DNA of 64,000 nt from Oceanobacillus zhaokaii. GTDB lineage: Bacteria > Bacillota > Bacilli > Bacillales > Amphibacillaceae. A model generated the notes under the pieces. That model was not told where the DNA came from and made no database searches. It saw only the letters and a list, made by a program, of their open reading frames with translations. Shown here piece after piece: positions 7,373 through 16,501 of this stretch. Each line of letters opens with the position of its first letter. Position 1 is the stretch's first letter. Where the stretch lies: assembly GCF_003352005.1 (NCBI RefSeq), contig NZ_CP024848.1:319001-383000 (forward strand), in the 5' to 3' direction. Position numbers and translations under genes: made by a program.

Positions 7373-8563
7373 ATGGAAAGAGTAGTTGGTACGGTTGTTA
7401 GAGGGCTACGTGGTCCAATCATTAATCAAGGTGATAATATTGAGCAAATCGTTGTAGATAGTGTATTACAAGCATCAAAGCAAGAAGGGTTCAGCATTCA
7501 AGAACAGGATATCGTTGCACTTACAGAATCAATCGTTGCCCGAGCGCAAGGGAACTATGCAACAATTGATCATATTGCAAAAGATGTGGAATCGAAATTT
7601 GGTGATGATACAATTGGTGTCATCTTCCCTATCTTAAGTAGAAATCGATTTGCAAACTGCCTTCGCGGAATTGCGAAAGGAGCAAAGAAGATTGTCTTAA
7701 TGCTTAGCTATCCAGCTGATGAAGTTGGAAACCATCTAGTGAGCATTGATTTGCTGGATGAAAAGGGTGTAAATCCTTGGACAGATGTGTTAACTGAAAA
7801 GCAATTCCGTGATTACTTTGGTTATATAAAACATACGTTTACTGGTGTTGACTATATTGAATATTATAAATCACTTATTGAAGAATATGGTATTGAATGT
7901 GAAGTAATCTTCTCGAATAATGCCAAGACGATTTTAGATTATACCAAAAGCGTGCTGACATGTGATATCCATACAAGATTTAGAACGAAGAAGATTTTAA
8001 ATGACAATGGTGGAGAAAAGGTTTATAGTCTGGATAATATACTATCCAACTCCATTGATGGCAGCGGATATAATGAAGAATATGGCCTTTTAGGAGCGAA
8101 TAAGTCAACGGAAGAAGGGGTTAAGCTTTTCCCGCGGGATTGCCAGCCAATCGTTGATAATATTCAAATGATACTTAAAGAAAAAACAGGTAAAAATGTG
8201 GAAGTCATGATATATGGTGATGGTGCATTTAAAGATCCAATCGGGAAAATCTGGGAACTTGCTGATCCAGTTGTGTCACCAGCATATACTTCAGGGCTTA
8301 ATGGCAGACCGAATGAAGTAAAATTAAAATATCTTGCAGATAATAACTTTGCAGGTCTTAAAGGTGAGGAGCTTCAAAAAGCAATCTCTGAATACATTAA
8401 GAACAAAGATGCGGACCTTGTTGGGGCGATGGAAGCGCAAGGAACAACACCTAGAAAACTTACCGATTTGATTGGTTCACTAGCAGATTTAACTTCAGGA
8501 AGTGGAGATAAAGGAACACCATTCGTCTTTATTCAAGGTTATTTCGATAACTATACAAAATAA
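7373..8563 (+). CDS. Coenzyme F420-0:L-glutamate ligase (CofE) family protein
   Basis: About 396 residues from ATG 7373, with CTGGAGGAG (7356-7363) at good distance. An in-frame GTG at 7364 is too close to that site. The N-terminus VVGTVVRGLRGPIINQGDNI and the segment DIVALTESIVARAQGNY match the CofE (F420 ligase) family. A later segment, MIYGDGAFKDPIGKIWELADPVVSP, is also family-like. It is longer than archaeal CofE (about 250 residues) and so belongs to the Firmicutes-type extended form. Known CofE adds glutamate to F420-0 using GTP. Most Bacilli do not make F420, and no cofC, cofD, cofG or cofH is visible here, so the natural substrate is open. It is probably a glutamyl or other amino-acid ligase. 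Divergent LysR control suggests an inducible role. Confidence 0.75.
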   Translation: MERVVGTVVRGLRGPIINQGDNIEQIVVDSVLQASKQEGFSIQEQDIVALTESIVARAQGNYATIDHIAKDVESKFGDDTIGVIFPILSRNRFANCLRGIAKGAKKIVLMLSYPADEVGNHLVSIDLLDEKGVNPWTDVLTEKQFRDYFGYIKHTFTGVDYIEYYKSLIEEYGIECEVIFSNNAKTILDYTKSVLTCDIHTRFRTKKILNDNGGEKVYSLDNILSNSIDGSGYNEEYGLLGANKSTEEGVKLFPRDCQPIVDNIQMILKEKTGKNVEVMIYGDGAFKDPIGKIWELADPVVSPAYTSGLNGRPNEVKLKYLADNNFAGLKGEELQKAISEYIKNKDADLVGAMEAQGTTPRKLTDLIGSLADLTSGSGDKGTPFVFIQGYFDNYTK

Positions 8564-8567
8564 AGAG

Positions 8568-8603
8568 AAGCAATGCTGATCAGTTGATTGGCATTGCTTT
8601 TTT
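8568..8603 (+). terminator. Terminator of the CofE-like gene
   Basis: AAGCAATGC (8568-8576) pairs with GCATTGCTT (8591-8599), followed by TTTT. It begins 5 bases after the stop codon. Confidence 0.8.
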
Positions 8604-8635
8604 AATAGGGACTAAATAGTGATTAGAGTTCATGG

Positions 8636-8740
8636 GCAAGCCGCTCCGAAAATACACTTCGCTTTCCGCGGGGGGCTGGTGAGCCTTCTTGTGCTTCGCA
8701 CCCGCGGAAAGCGACTGTCCGCAGCGGAAATCAACATTGC
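8636..8740 (+). repeat. Dispersed intergenic repeat, family 1, copy a
   Basis: It contains GCTCCGAAAATACACTTCGC, then a GGGGGGCTGGTGAGCC block, and ends in AGCGGAAATCAACATTGC. Inverted segments TTTCCGCG and CGCGGAAA (around 8663 and 8704) give it a hairpin. Related copies lie at 14704-14850 (reverse), 32008-32118 and 32276-32400, with fragments near 35839 and 50784. It fills most of the 336-base gap before map. The rest, 8741-8899, is AT-rich promoter-like sequence with no clear consensus. Confidence 0.75.
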
Positions 8741-8890
8741 ACTTAAACAGTTAATATCAAATGCTGATTCAATCAAACGTTTGACCAAATAACTGGAGAT
8801 ATTTTCAAAAAACCTTTAAAATCAAACTTAGACTTTTGTTATCGATAGCGATTGAATGAGATTTTGAATTATTATACTTAACATAAATGA

Positions 8891-9640
<750 letters not shown>

Positions 9641-9704
9641 CTAAACTGCAACATTTAGTAAAAGAAAAAGAAGTTTGTGCTGAATATTCCTTGGAGGGAT
9701 TTTC

Positions 9705-10556
9705 ATGATTTATATTGGTTTAACAGGATGGGGGGATCATTATTCGATATACCCACCACAAATAAAACCAAAGGATAAGTTATCTGAATATGGCAGTCAT
9801 TTTCCAATTGTTGAGATAGACTCATCTTTTTATGCAGTCCAGTCTGTTCACACTGTAGCTAAGTGGGTGCGTGAAACACCAGAGACATTCCGGTTTGTTG
9901 TGAAGGCATATCAAGGGATGACTGGGCATAAGCGGGAAGAACTGCCATTTGAAAGTAAAAAAGAGATGTTCCAAGCATTTAAGGAGTCTTTAAAGCCGTT
10001 TGAAGAAGCCAATAAGCTAGCCATGGTCCTTTTTCAGTTCCCACCATGGTTTGAATGCCGGACTGAAAATGTAAATTATTTAAGATACTGTAAGAAGATG
10101 ATGGGGGATATCCCTATAGCACTCGAATTTAGAAATCAGTCTTGGTTTAACGAACAATTTTATTCAAGTACTCTTTCCTTTATGAAGCAAGAGGGTTGGG
10201 TTCATTCTATTGCTGATGAACCACAAGCGGGGGTTGGGTCTATTCCAATTGTACCCGTGGCAACAAATGAAAAAAGGACACTTATCAGGTTGCACGGGCG
10301 TAATTTTCATGGGTGGACGAGACCGAAGAACGCAGAAACGAATTGGCGGGAAGTGCGATACTTGTACAAATACAATGAGGCAGAGCTTTTGGAATGGAAA
10401 ACAAGAATCAAAGAATTAGCGAAGCAATCAAAAGATATTCTGATTGTATTCAATAATAATTCGGGTGGAGATGCTGCAGGCAATGCAAAAGAGCTTCAAA
10501 AGCTTCTCGATATCGAATATGACAATTTATCACCACAGCAGCTTCGTTTATTTTAG
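9705..10556 (+). CDS. DUF72 family protein (YunF-like)
   Basis: A 283-residue TIM-barrel-like protein of the DUF72 family. It is recognised by the start MIYIGLTGWGDH, the repeated short acidic and aromatic motifs (EIDSSFYA, FRFVVKAYQGMTGH), IALEFRNQSWF in the middle and IVFNNNSGGDAA near the C-terminus. The biochemical function of this family is unknown. GGAGGGA lies about 8 bases before ATG 9705. It follows map by 64 bases on the same strand and ends in its own terminator. Confidence 0.88.
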   Translation: MIYIGLTGWGDHYSIYPPQIKPKDKLSEYGSHFPIVEIDSSFYAVQSVHTVAKWVRETPETFRFVVKAYQGMTGHKREELPFESKKEMFQAFKESLKPFEEANKLAMVLFQFPPWFECRTENVNYLRYCKKMMGDIPIALEFRNQSWFNEQFYSSTLSFMKQEGWVHSIADEPQAGVGSIPIVPVATNEKRTLIRLHGRNFHGWTRPKNAETNWREVRYLYKYNEAELLEWKTRIKELAKQSKDILIVFNNNSGGDAAGNAKELQKLLDIEYDNLSPQQLRLF

Positions 10557-10600
10557 GCAGATAAGCAAGTTTAGATACCTGCTTATCTGCCTTCATTTTC
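10556..10600 (+). terminator. Terminator of the DUF72 gene
   Basis: GGCAGATAAGCA (10556-10567) pairs exactly with TGCTTATCTGCC (10580-10591), then a T-rich tail. The stem starts inside the stop codon region. Confidence 0.8.
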
Positions 10601-10706
10601 TAGCCTATACATATTTAAACATACGTTTGTTTAAAACCTATATTTCAACTTTTACTTGTAATTAGCAACAGTCTTTTCGAAAACAACCAAATAAAAATGT
10701 GGTAAG

Positions 10707-11060
10707 TTAACCCAATAGTTTCGCAATAATTCTCTTCGCATATTTGCGAAATGAGGGGTTCGTATGTAGCTTTTTCGACTGTACAAATGCTTCATATTGT
10801 TTGCGTTTCTCGCTAATGTTCTTATCTGCTGTGCCAGTTGCGCTATGCATTAAATCATTGAATGTAAGTTTATCTTTATTATGAGCTGTTTTTTCATCGA
10901 TATAACCAGCGTTTTTAAGAATCTTGTAGCCCATTTTAAGCTCTGGAGACAGTCCTGCTAAATCATCCTTTAAATTTAAAGGTTTTCCCTTTCCAGGCAG
11001 GTTATCAAATTCTCCATTATCCACTGCTTCTTTTATTTTCTCTTCAACAAAGATATACAT
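10707..11060 (-). CDS. DUF1992 / DnaJC28-like domain protein
   Basis: A 117-residue protein. Its start MYIFVEEKIKEAVDNGEFDN, followed by LPGKGKPLNL, is the signature of the DUF1992 family (conserved domain of DnaJ homologue subfamily C member 28). There is no J domain. The rest is charged and helical (KNISEKRKQYEAF). The role is unknown; chaperone association is only suggested by the eukaryotic name. AAGGAGC lies 6-7 bases before the ATG. It is co-oriented with ykuK, 47 bases downstream of it. Confidence 0.88.
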   Translation of the reverse strand: MYIFVEEKIKEAVDNGEFDNLPGKGKPLNLKDDLAGLSPELKMGYKILKNAGYIDEKTAHNKDKLTFNDLMHSATGTADKNISEKRKQYEAFVQSKKLHTNPSFRKYAKRIIAKLLG

Positions 11061-11107
11061 TGAGAGGCTCCTTCTCGACCACGACTTTCTACCATTATAA
11101 CAAAAAA

Positions 11108-11644
11108 TTACTTTGTATAACGATTGGCATAGCAGCTTGCGACGAATGAATCTGGTTTAATCTTTGGTTCAATCCCCAACGATTCCATTCGCATGACCAT
11201 TTCATTAACAAATACTCTAGTTTTATTTCGATTGCCTGAGCCTATATCAATATGCCCTTCAATCGTGAATGAGGATCCCTTATAAATGTGAGGTAAGACA
11301 ATGTCGATTAATTGGTTTTTTCGATTTTCTGAAAACATAGAGACAATTTCTTCTGTTAGAGTTGTTTCGTAGGAGATTCTTTCATGAAGGTTTAGCATTT
11401 TTCTTGGGACAACTACTTTGCGAATACAAGCCCATGCGCCTTTTGTTTCACGCTGGATTACAATCCCAGTTATGAATCTTGTGTAGGTTGAATGAATTTG
11501 GGAGTCTGTTCCAAAGATCAAGCGAAAGTTACCAATAGGGTCCTTTTTCATAAATTGAACGATATTCTGAAAAACTTCTTCAAAAGACATTTCCTTCTGA
11601 CTTAAGTTCTGAAAAGTATAATTTAATAATTTAAAGTTTGTCAT
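11108..11644 (-). CDS. ykuK: RNase H-like YkuK family protein
   Basis: A 178-residue protein of the YkuK/DUF458 family. It has the RNase H-like core with FGTDSQIH (first acidic strand), FITGIVIQR and the late motif HIDIGSGNRNKTR. The family is restricted mostly to Firmicutes and has no established biochemical activity. The acidic residues (Asp47, Asp153 region) resemble nuclease-fold positions. GAGGAGG lies 13 bases before ATG 11644, which is slightly far. It is followed by the DUF1992 gene on the same strand. Confidence 0.88.
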   Translation of the reverse strand: MTNFKLLNYTFQNLSQKEMSFEEVFQNIVQFMKKDPIGNFRLIFGTDSQIHSTYTRFITGIVIQRETKGAWACIRKVVVPRKMLNLHERISYETTLTEEIVSMFSENRKNQLIDIVLPHIYKGSSFTIEGHIDIGSGNRNKTRVFVNEMVMRMESLGIEPKIKPDSFVASCYANRYTK

Positions 11645-11788
11645 AGAGTAAAATCGTCCTCCTCTTATTCGAAAAAGTTAAAGTTCTATTTGAATAGAAT
11701 TTCCAATCTTTTTACGCTGCATACAAGAAAGGTGATTTTTCTTATTGAATAAGAAAATAATTATACTTAATAATTTTTTTGCCAAGAT

Positions 11789-11838
11789 AGGTGACAATCA
11801 GCTCTAGCGTCCAACAGCTAGGAAGATATTTGTCACCT
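11789..11838. other. Unexplained structured element (nested hairpins)
   Basis: AGGTGACAA (11789-11797) pairs perfectly with TTGTCACCT (11830-11838). Inside is a second stem, CTAGC (11804-11808) with GCTAG (11817-11821). A further dyad ACAGT/ACTGT follows within 11850-11880. It lies in the 434-base gap between ykuK and the ketopantoate reductase gene, both on the minus strand. It matches no riboswitch I know. It may be a small dispersed repeat or the leader of ykuK. The rest of the gap is AT-rich with nothing clear. Confidence 0.4.
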
Positions 11839-12078
11839 CTTTTGATGGGCACAGTTCCTATCGCTAAGTAAGCACTGTTGCTTTTATTATTATATTAATC
11901 ATTATTACGATAAAATGGGTGTAAAATTCCTAAAGAATTGTAATGTTTTCTTAATATTATATTCTGATTTTATTTTTTGTGAGTGCGGAAGTACTTGTAA
12001 AAAGAGACTTTTTTATAAAAAATCCTCTATCATTTCATTGGTTGGATAGAACTTTTTCTAAAATGAATTTTCCACAAA

Positions 12079-13017
12079 CTATTGAGAAATCTTATTACGA
12101 TATTCTGTTATTTCCTCCATAATTTGAATCATCTTATATAGCTGGTCATTCACAGGGGTGGGAACATTGAATTCTCTTCCAAGCTCACATACTTTTCCAG
12201 CGAAATATTCAACTTCAGTTTTTCGCTCAGCTTCAATGTCTTGTAACATCGATGTTTTTCCTTTTGGAGAAAGCTTATGTAAAATGGGCCGATATTGTTT
12301 AATGTCTTCTTCGGTTAGATGAACACCTACTTTTTGAGAGATGGCCACTACTTCATTCATCGCTGATTCTGCCCATTCATTTGCTGAAGGGATATTCTGG
12401 AATATGCCATATGGAGCTTTTAATACCGCTGATGTTTGATTGATTCCTACATTAAACATAAATTTCGCCCAGATTGTACGCCAAATATTATCTGGAATTT
12501 CATACGATATACCAGCATCATTAAATAAATTTTTTACAGCAAAAACATCCTCTGATAAGTCTTGATTCCTGACACCGTAGCAAATTTTCCCAAGGCTGGA
12601 GTAGCGGATACTTATGTTATTTCTTACCGCGTCGATACCGACACACATACTATAAAGGATGTGTTCACTCTTAGTAGCTTCGTAGATATCTTCTTCACTC
12701 GAGATTCCGTTTAAGAGGGAGAGCACAATTGTATTCGGTCCAATATGGCTCTTCATTTCTTCAATAGCTTGATTTAGCTCAGCATTTTTAACTGCAAAGA
12801 TAACAAGATCTGCAGGAGCTGTAGTTGTATTAGGCAATTGATAGTTAAAATGAAAAACTTCATCATTTATAATAATTCCAGTAGACTGGTAACGCTGAAT
12901 CCGATTCTTATTTGCAACTACGGTAAGTGAATCACCTAATAGATTCTGCAGTTTACTTCCATACACTGCGCCAATAGCGCCTAGGCCAATTAAACTTACT
13001 GAATTTATCTTTCTCAC
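12079..13017 (-). CDS. 2-dehydropantoate 2-reductase (ketopantoate reductase family)
   Basis: A 312-residue enzyme with an N-terminal Rossmann fold (LIGLGAIGAVYG, residues 9-20), the mid segment LVIFAVKNAELNQAI, and a C-terminal helical ApbA domain with the family motif IWAKFMFNVGINQTSAVL. The latter carries the Lys and Asn of the active site. It reduces ketopantoate to pantoate with NADPH in coenzyme A synthesis. Bacilli often carry several paralogues, so this need not be the main PanE. The start is GTG 13017 with GTGAGGG upstream. It has no neighbours of the pantothenate pathway here. Confidence 0.85.
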   Translation of the reverse strand: MRKINSVSLIGLGAIGAVYGSKLQNLLGDSLTVVANKNRIQRYQSTGIIINDEVFHFNYQLPNTTTAPADLVIFAVKNAELNQAIEEMKSHIGPNTIVLSLLNGISSEEDIYEATKSEHILYSMCVGIDAVRNNISIRYSSLGKICYGVRNQDLSEDVFAVKNLFNDAGISYEIPDNIWRTIWAKFMFNVGINQTSAVLKAPYGIFQNIPSANEWAESAMNEVVAISQKVGVHLTEEDIKQYRPILHKLSPKGKTSMLQDIEAERKTEVEYFAGKVCELGREFNVPTPVNDQLYKMIQIMEEITEYRNKISQ

Positions 13018-13132
13018 TAGTTATCCCTCACTTTTATGATGTATATCGTTTATAATAATAGCATATGGGGATGGAATTATCTGAATTTAACTGCATTAAT
13101 AGAATGATTGCATGAAAGGATAGGAGTATTTA

Positions 13133-13741
13133 GTGAAAGAGTATCAATACGATAAATTGCTGAACATCAAGACGACTGGAAATCAGTGGGGTTTTCCTAG
13201 TACTACTCATTATAACCCATATGAGCCAACTCTTTATTATGCGTTAGAAGTATTATTTGATCATTATGAATTGAATAGGGAAGATCATATTATTGATTTT
13301 GGAAGTGGTAAAGGAAGATTAAGTTTCTTTATCGATTATTATTTCCATGCAAAGGTAACTGGAATAGAAATGAATGAAAAATTTTATAATATGGCAATGA
13401 AGAATCGAGAACGTTACTTACATCGTACAAAGCGGCGGGGAGATGGCGTTCAATTTTATTGTTGCTTAGCTGAGGAATACGAGATAGAATTGTCGGCTAA
13501 TCGTTTTTATTTTTTTAATCCATTTTCAGTACAAATTTTTCAAAAGGTTATCCAAAATATAATGCAATCTGTTGAGGAGTCTCCTCGTAAAATCGAGATT
13601 ATTCTTTATTATCCACATGATGATTATCTTTATTTCTTAGATAATCACCCTTCATTTGCCAGGAAAGAAGAAATTGTCTTGCCTAGAATGTATGATAAAA
13701 ATCCTTACGAAAGATTTGTTATTTATCGGTTCACTGATTAG
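13133..13741 (+). CDS. SAM-dependent methyltransferase (class I)
   Basis: 202 residues from GTG 13133, with AGGATAGGAG upstream. Motif I is HIIDFGSGKGRLSFFIDYYF (around residue 52), followed by an acidic motif II VTGIEMNEKFY. NRFYFFNPFSV fits the motif IV position, close to an NPP-type sequence. The target is not evident; similar small Bacillus proteins are annotated only as methyltransferases. It is a single gene between the divergent reductase gene and a GNAT gene. Confidence 0.85.
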   Translation: MKEYQYDKLLNIKTTGNQWGFPSTTHYNPYEPTLYYALEVLFDHYELNREDHIIDFGSGKGRLSFFIDYYFHAKVTGIEMNEKFYNMAMKNRERYLHRTKRRGDGVQFYCCLAEEYEIELSANRFYFFNPFSVQIFQKVIQNIMQSVEESPRKIEIILYYPHDDYLYFLDNHPSFARKEEIVLPRMYDKNPYERFVIYRFTD

Positions 13742-13843
13742 AAGTACATAGACTAATGTTAGTGAAAAGAAGGATGAAATACTCATATTACCCATTACAA
13801 TTAATAACGGTATGTGTTTTTACGAGAAGGGAGTTTCTTTACA

Positions 13844-14602
13844 ATGAAGAAAGTAACGTTTACAGATATACATACAGTCGGCCATGTTAATGCAGAAAAT
13901 GAGCTATACAAACAAATCCATTATCCGGAAATGTTAAATCGGTATGATAGTAATTTCATAGAATTTAAGAAAATGCCATCACTTGATGAATTTATCGAAT
14001 CCGCTGATTATTTACGAGCTTTTCACTTAGCAAATGGCCAAAAACATGTGAAATTTTATTTGCCAGCGAATGAAAAGCCACCAGAAGAGTTAAACGAATA
14101 TCTAATAGAGAAAGATTATGAGGTAGGATTTATCGAATTATATGCAATTAATCCAAAGGAGTTTCCAAAAGTAGATCCTCAGGAATCTATAGACATCGAA
14201 GTTGTTACATCAAATAACTTCCCTGCTTTCCTGGACTTCCAGTTTCAAACGGATTTGGAGTTCGGTAAAGAGTTTGCGAAACAAAAGGTAAATCTCTATA
14301 AGCGTCATTTTACTAATCCCGCAATCATGCAAATCATTGCATTCTATCAGGGGTTACCAGCTGGAACAGTTGAAGTAATTATTGCTAAAGAAACCGCTGA
14401 AATTGATGGATTATCTGTGAAGGAAGATTTTCAGAAAAAGGGAATTGGAACTAGACTGCAACAATTTGTGATGGATACATTCGCTGACAAAACCATTATT
14501 TTAGTAGCAGACGGGGAAGACACACCGCGAATAATGTATCAAAAACAGAATTATCATTACATTGGTTTTCAATACGAAATACAAAAAATCGATAGTGAGT
14601 AA
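13844..14602 (+). CDS. GNAT family N-acetyltransferase, two-domain
   Basis: 252 residues from ATG 13844, with AGAAGGGAG (13825-13833) in place. An upstream in-frame GTG at 13814 precedes that site and is rejected. The C-terminal half carries the acetyl-CoA binding signature GLSVKEDFQKKGIGTRLQQF (around residues 195-214) and the late motif MYQKQNYHYIGFQ. The N-terminal 120 residues are a divergent GNAT-like or family-specific domain. Substrate unknown. It stands alone. Confidence 0.85.
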   Translation: MKKVTFTDIHTVGHVNAENELYKQIHYPEMLNRYDSNFIEFKKMPSLDEFIESADYLRAFHLANGQKHVKFYLPANEKPPEELNEYLIEKDYEVGFIELYAINPKEFPKVDPQESIDIEVVTSNNFPAFLDFQFQTDLEFGKEFAKQKVNLYKRHFTNPAIMQIIAFYQGLPAGTVEVIIAKETAEIDGLSVKEDFQKKGIGTRLQQFVMDTFADKTIILVADGEDTPRIMYQKQNYHYIGFQYEIQKIDSE

Positions 14603-14703
14603 TGCAATGTATGGTTGCCTGTCCTCGGCTACAATCAACAGCCATGAGAAAGGAAAATACGATTCATCTAATATAGGGTAGAAAATTATTTTTAACCGCA
14701 CAA

Positions 14704-14850
14704 CCCCAGTGGAGACTCCTGCGGGAAGTAGAGCCTAGGTGAGACTTTGAAGTGCGACAGCACAAAAAGGCTCACCAGCTCCCCTAAGGTGCGCGTAGTG
14801 TATTTTCGGAGCGACTGGCCCAAGAGCATTTGATATTCAATGTTAGTTCG
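14704..14850 (-). repeat. Dispersed intergenic repeat, family 1, copy b (reverse)
   Basis: It reads on the minus strand as CGCTCCGAAAATACAC..., then a GGGGAGCTGGTGAGCC block. It also carries a flank with CAGTGGAGACTCCTGCGGGA not present in copy a. It occupies part of the 486-base gap 14603-15088. That gap also holds a hairpin at 14876-14914 (CCCCAC/GTGGGG outside, ACTTG/CAAGT inside) and an AT-rich uppP promoter region. No gene is seen in it. Confidence 0.7.
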
Positions 14851-15088
14851 CATTTACATCGACTACGAATTTTCACCCCACACTTGATAAAAGCAACAAG
14901 TTATTTCGGTGGGGCGAGTAATCGCAGTCCCAATCTTTAGACAATCGCCTTAAGATAACATGCATCATTAATTTATGCTATAATCCAGAATGGATATCTA
15001 GAAAAAAGAAGTTGTTCAATTGTTTAGTCTTGCATATTCTTATTATAAGATACAAATGATAAAATTTAGAAAGTAAGGAGTTTACACC

Positions 15089-15925
15089 ATGGAGTTTATT
15101 GATTTACTAAAAGCAATCATTCTTGGATTGGTAGAAGGGCTGACAGAGTTTGCTCCCGTATCATCGACTGGTCATATGATTTTAGTGGATGACATGTGGT
15201 TGAAATCGACGGAGTTTCTAGGGCAATTTACAGCGAACACGTTTAAAATAGTAATTCAGCTTGGTTCGATACTGGCTGTTGTAATTGTATTCAAGAATCG
15301 TTTTATTGATTTATTAGGATTAAATCGTTTAAGTAAAAAGAAAGTAGTCGTTCATAAATCAAATCATCTGAACATCATGCACGTCATTGTTGGGATAATT
15401 CCAGCAGGTGTTTTCGGGCTATTGTTTGATGACTATATTGATGAAAACTTATTTACTACAAAAACAGTATTAATCGGTTTATTCATCGGGGCAATATTTA
15501 TGATTGTTGCGGATTTATTTAGCTCTAAGAAACCAAAAGTTGAATCAGTTGATCAAATTACGTATAGACAAGCATTAACAGTTGGATTAATTCAATGTTT
15601 ATCATTATGGCCGGGATTCTCAAGATCAGGTGCAACGATTTCAGGAGGTATCTTGACTGGGATGAATCACCGGACCGCTGCCGACTTTACTTTTATTATG
15701 GCTGTTCCTATTATGGCAGGGGCAAGTGGGGTATCGTTAATTAAAAACTGGCAATACTTCACGGTAGAGGCACTTCCATTCTTTATCGTTGGATTTATTA
15801 GTGCATTTATATTTGCATTAGTATCAATCAAATTCTTCTTAAAATTAATTGATAAAGTAAAATTAATACCGTTCGCTATTTACCGAATCGTATTAGTAAT
15901 TGTCATTTATTTCTTGTATTTCTAA
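15089..15925 (+). CDS. uppP: Undecaprenyl-diphosphatase UppP (BacA family)
   Basis: A 278-residue integral membrane enzyme with about eight helices. Both signature motifs are visible: EGLTEFAPVSSTGHMIL (residues 17-33, Glu17/Glu20 and the SSTGH segment) and PGFSRSGATISGG (around residues 173-185, active-site Arg). It dephosphorylates undecaprenyl pyrophosphate to recycle the lipid carrier for cell-wall synthesis and gives bacitracin tolerance. AAGTAAGGAG precedes ATG 15089. The VOC gene follows after 28 bases on the same strand. Confidence 0.96.
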   Translation: MEFIDLLKAIILGLVEGLTEFAPVSSTGHMILVDDMWLKSTEFLGQFTANTFKIVIQLGSILAVVIVFKNRFIDLLGLNRLSKKKVVVHKSNHLNIMHVIVGIIPAGVFGLLFDDYIDENLFTTKTVLIGLFIGAIFMIVADLFSSKKPKVESVDQITYRQALTVGLIQCLSLWPGFSRSGATISGGILTGMNHRTAADFTFIMAVPIMAGASGVSLIKNWQYFTVEALPFFIVGFISAFIFALVSIKFFLKLIDKVKLIPFAIYRIVLVIVIYFLYF

Positions 15926-15953
15926 ACTAGCTAATGTTAAGGAGTGAGGGCAA

Positions 15954-16358
15954 ATGGAAAATTTAAAGCATAAGGTTCATCCATTTTTAATGTTTGAAGG
16001 GAAAGCGGAAGAGGCTATGAATCTTTATACATCGGTATTTGACGACGCAGAAATTATTTCGATTAGACGTTATGCTGCAAATGAGCCTGGTGAAGAAGGG
16101 ACGGTAATGCAAGCTGTATTCTCGATTAAAGGTCAGGAGATTATGTGCAGTGATAGTAATGTAAAGCATAATTTCACTTTTACGCCATCCATTTCATTGT
16201 TTGTAACATGTGATACGGAAGAGGAGCTTGACCACGCTTTTGAAGCTCTCTCCCAAGAGGGACAAGTTTATATGCCACTTGATAATTACGGATTCAGTAA
16301 GAAATTTGGGTGGGTAGGCGATTTATATGGTGTTACGTGGCAATTGAACTTAGCTTAG
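15954..16358 (+). CDS. VOC family protein, PhnB/YjdN-like
   Basis: 134 residues with the PhnB-type fold of the vicinal oxygen chelate superfamily. The start VHPFLMFEGKAEEAMNLYTSVF, the middle GQEIMCSDS and the end DLYGVTWQLNL are typical (the '3-demethylubiquinone methyltransferase-like' Pfam family, a misleading name). Function unknown; no metal-ligand triad can be confirmed by eye. It is probably co-transcribed with uppP and ends at a hairpin terminator. Confidence 0.88.
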   Translation: MENLKHKVHPFLMFEGKAEEAMNLYTSVFDDAEIISIRRYAANEPGEEGTVMQAVFSIKGQEIMCSDSNVKHNFTFTPSISLFVTCDTEEELDHAFEALSQEGQVYMPLDNYGFSKKFGWVGDLYGVTWQLNLA

Positions 16359-16441
16359 AATAGTAGTTAAAACCATTAGAAAACCAATGGTTAATCAAGC
16401 CTTGGGGTAACAACCTTAGTTTTATCTCCTAGTAAAAATAG

Positions 16442-16475
16442 ACCGAGCATACCATAAGGTATGTTCGGTTTATTT
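16442..16475 (+). terminator. Terminator of the uppP-VOC unit
   Basis: ACCGAGCATACC (16442-16453) pairs with GGTATGTTCGGT (16458-16469) with one G-T pair, followed by a T-rich tail. It may also serve the convergent patatin gene. Confidence 0.8.
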
Positions 16476-16501
16476 TATATATAAACGCAACTAAATTCCG
16501 C

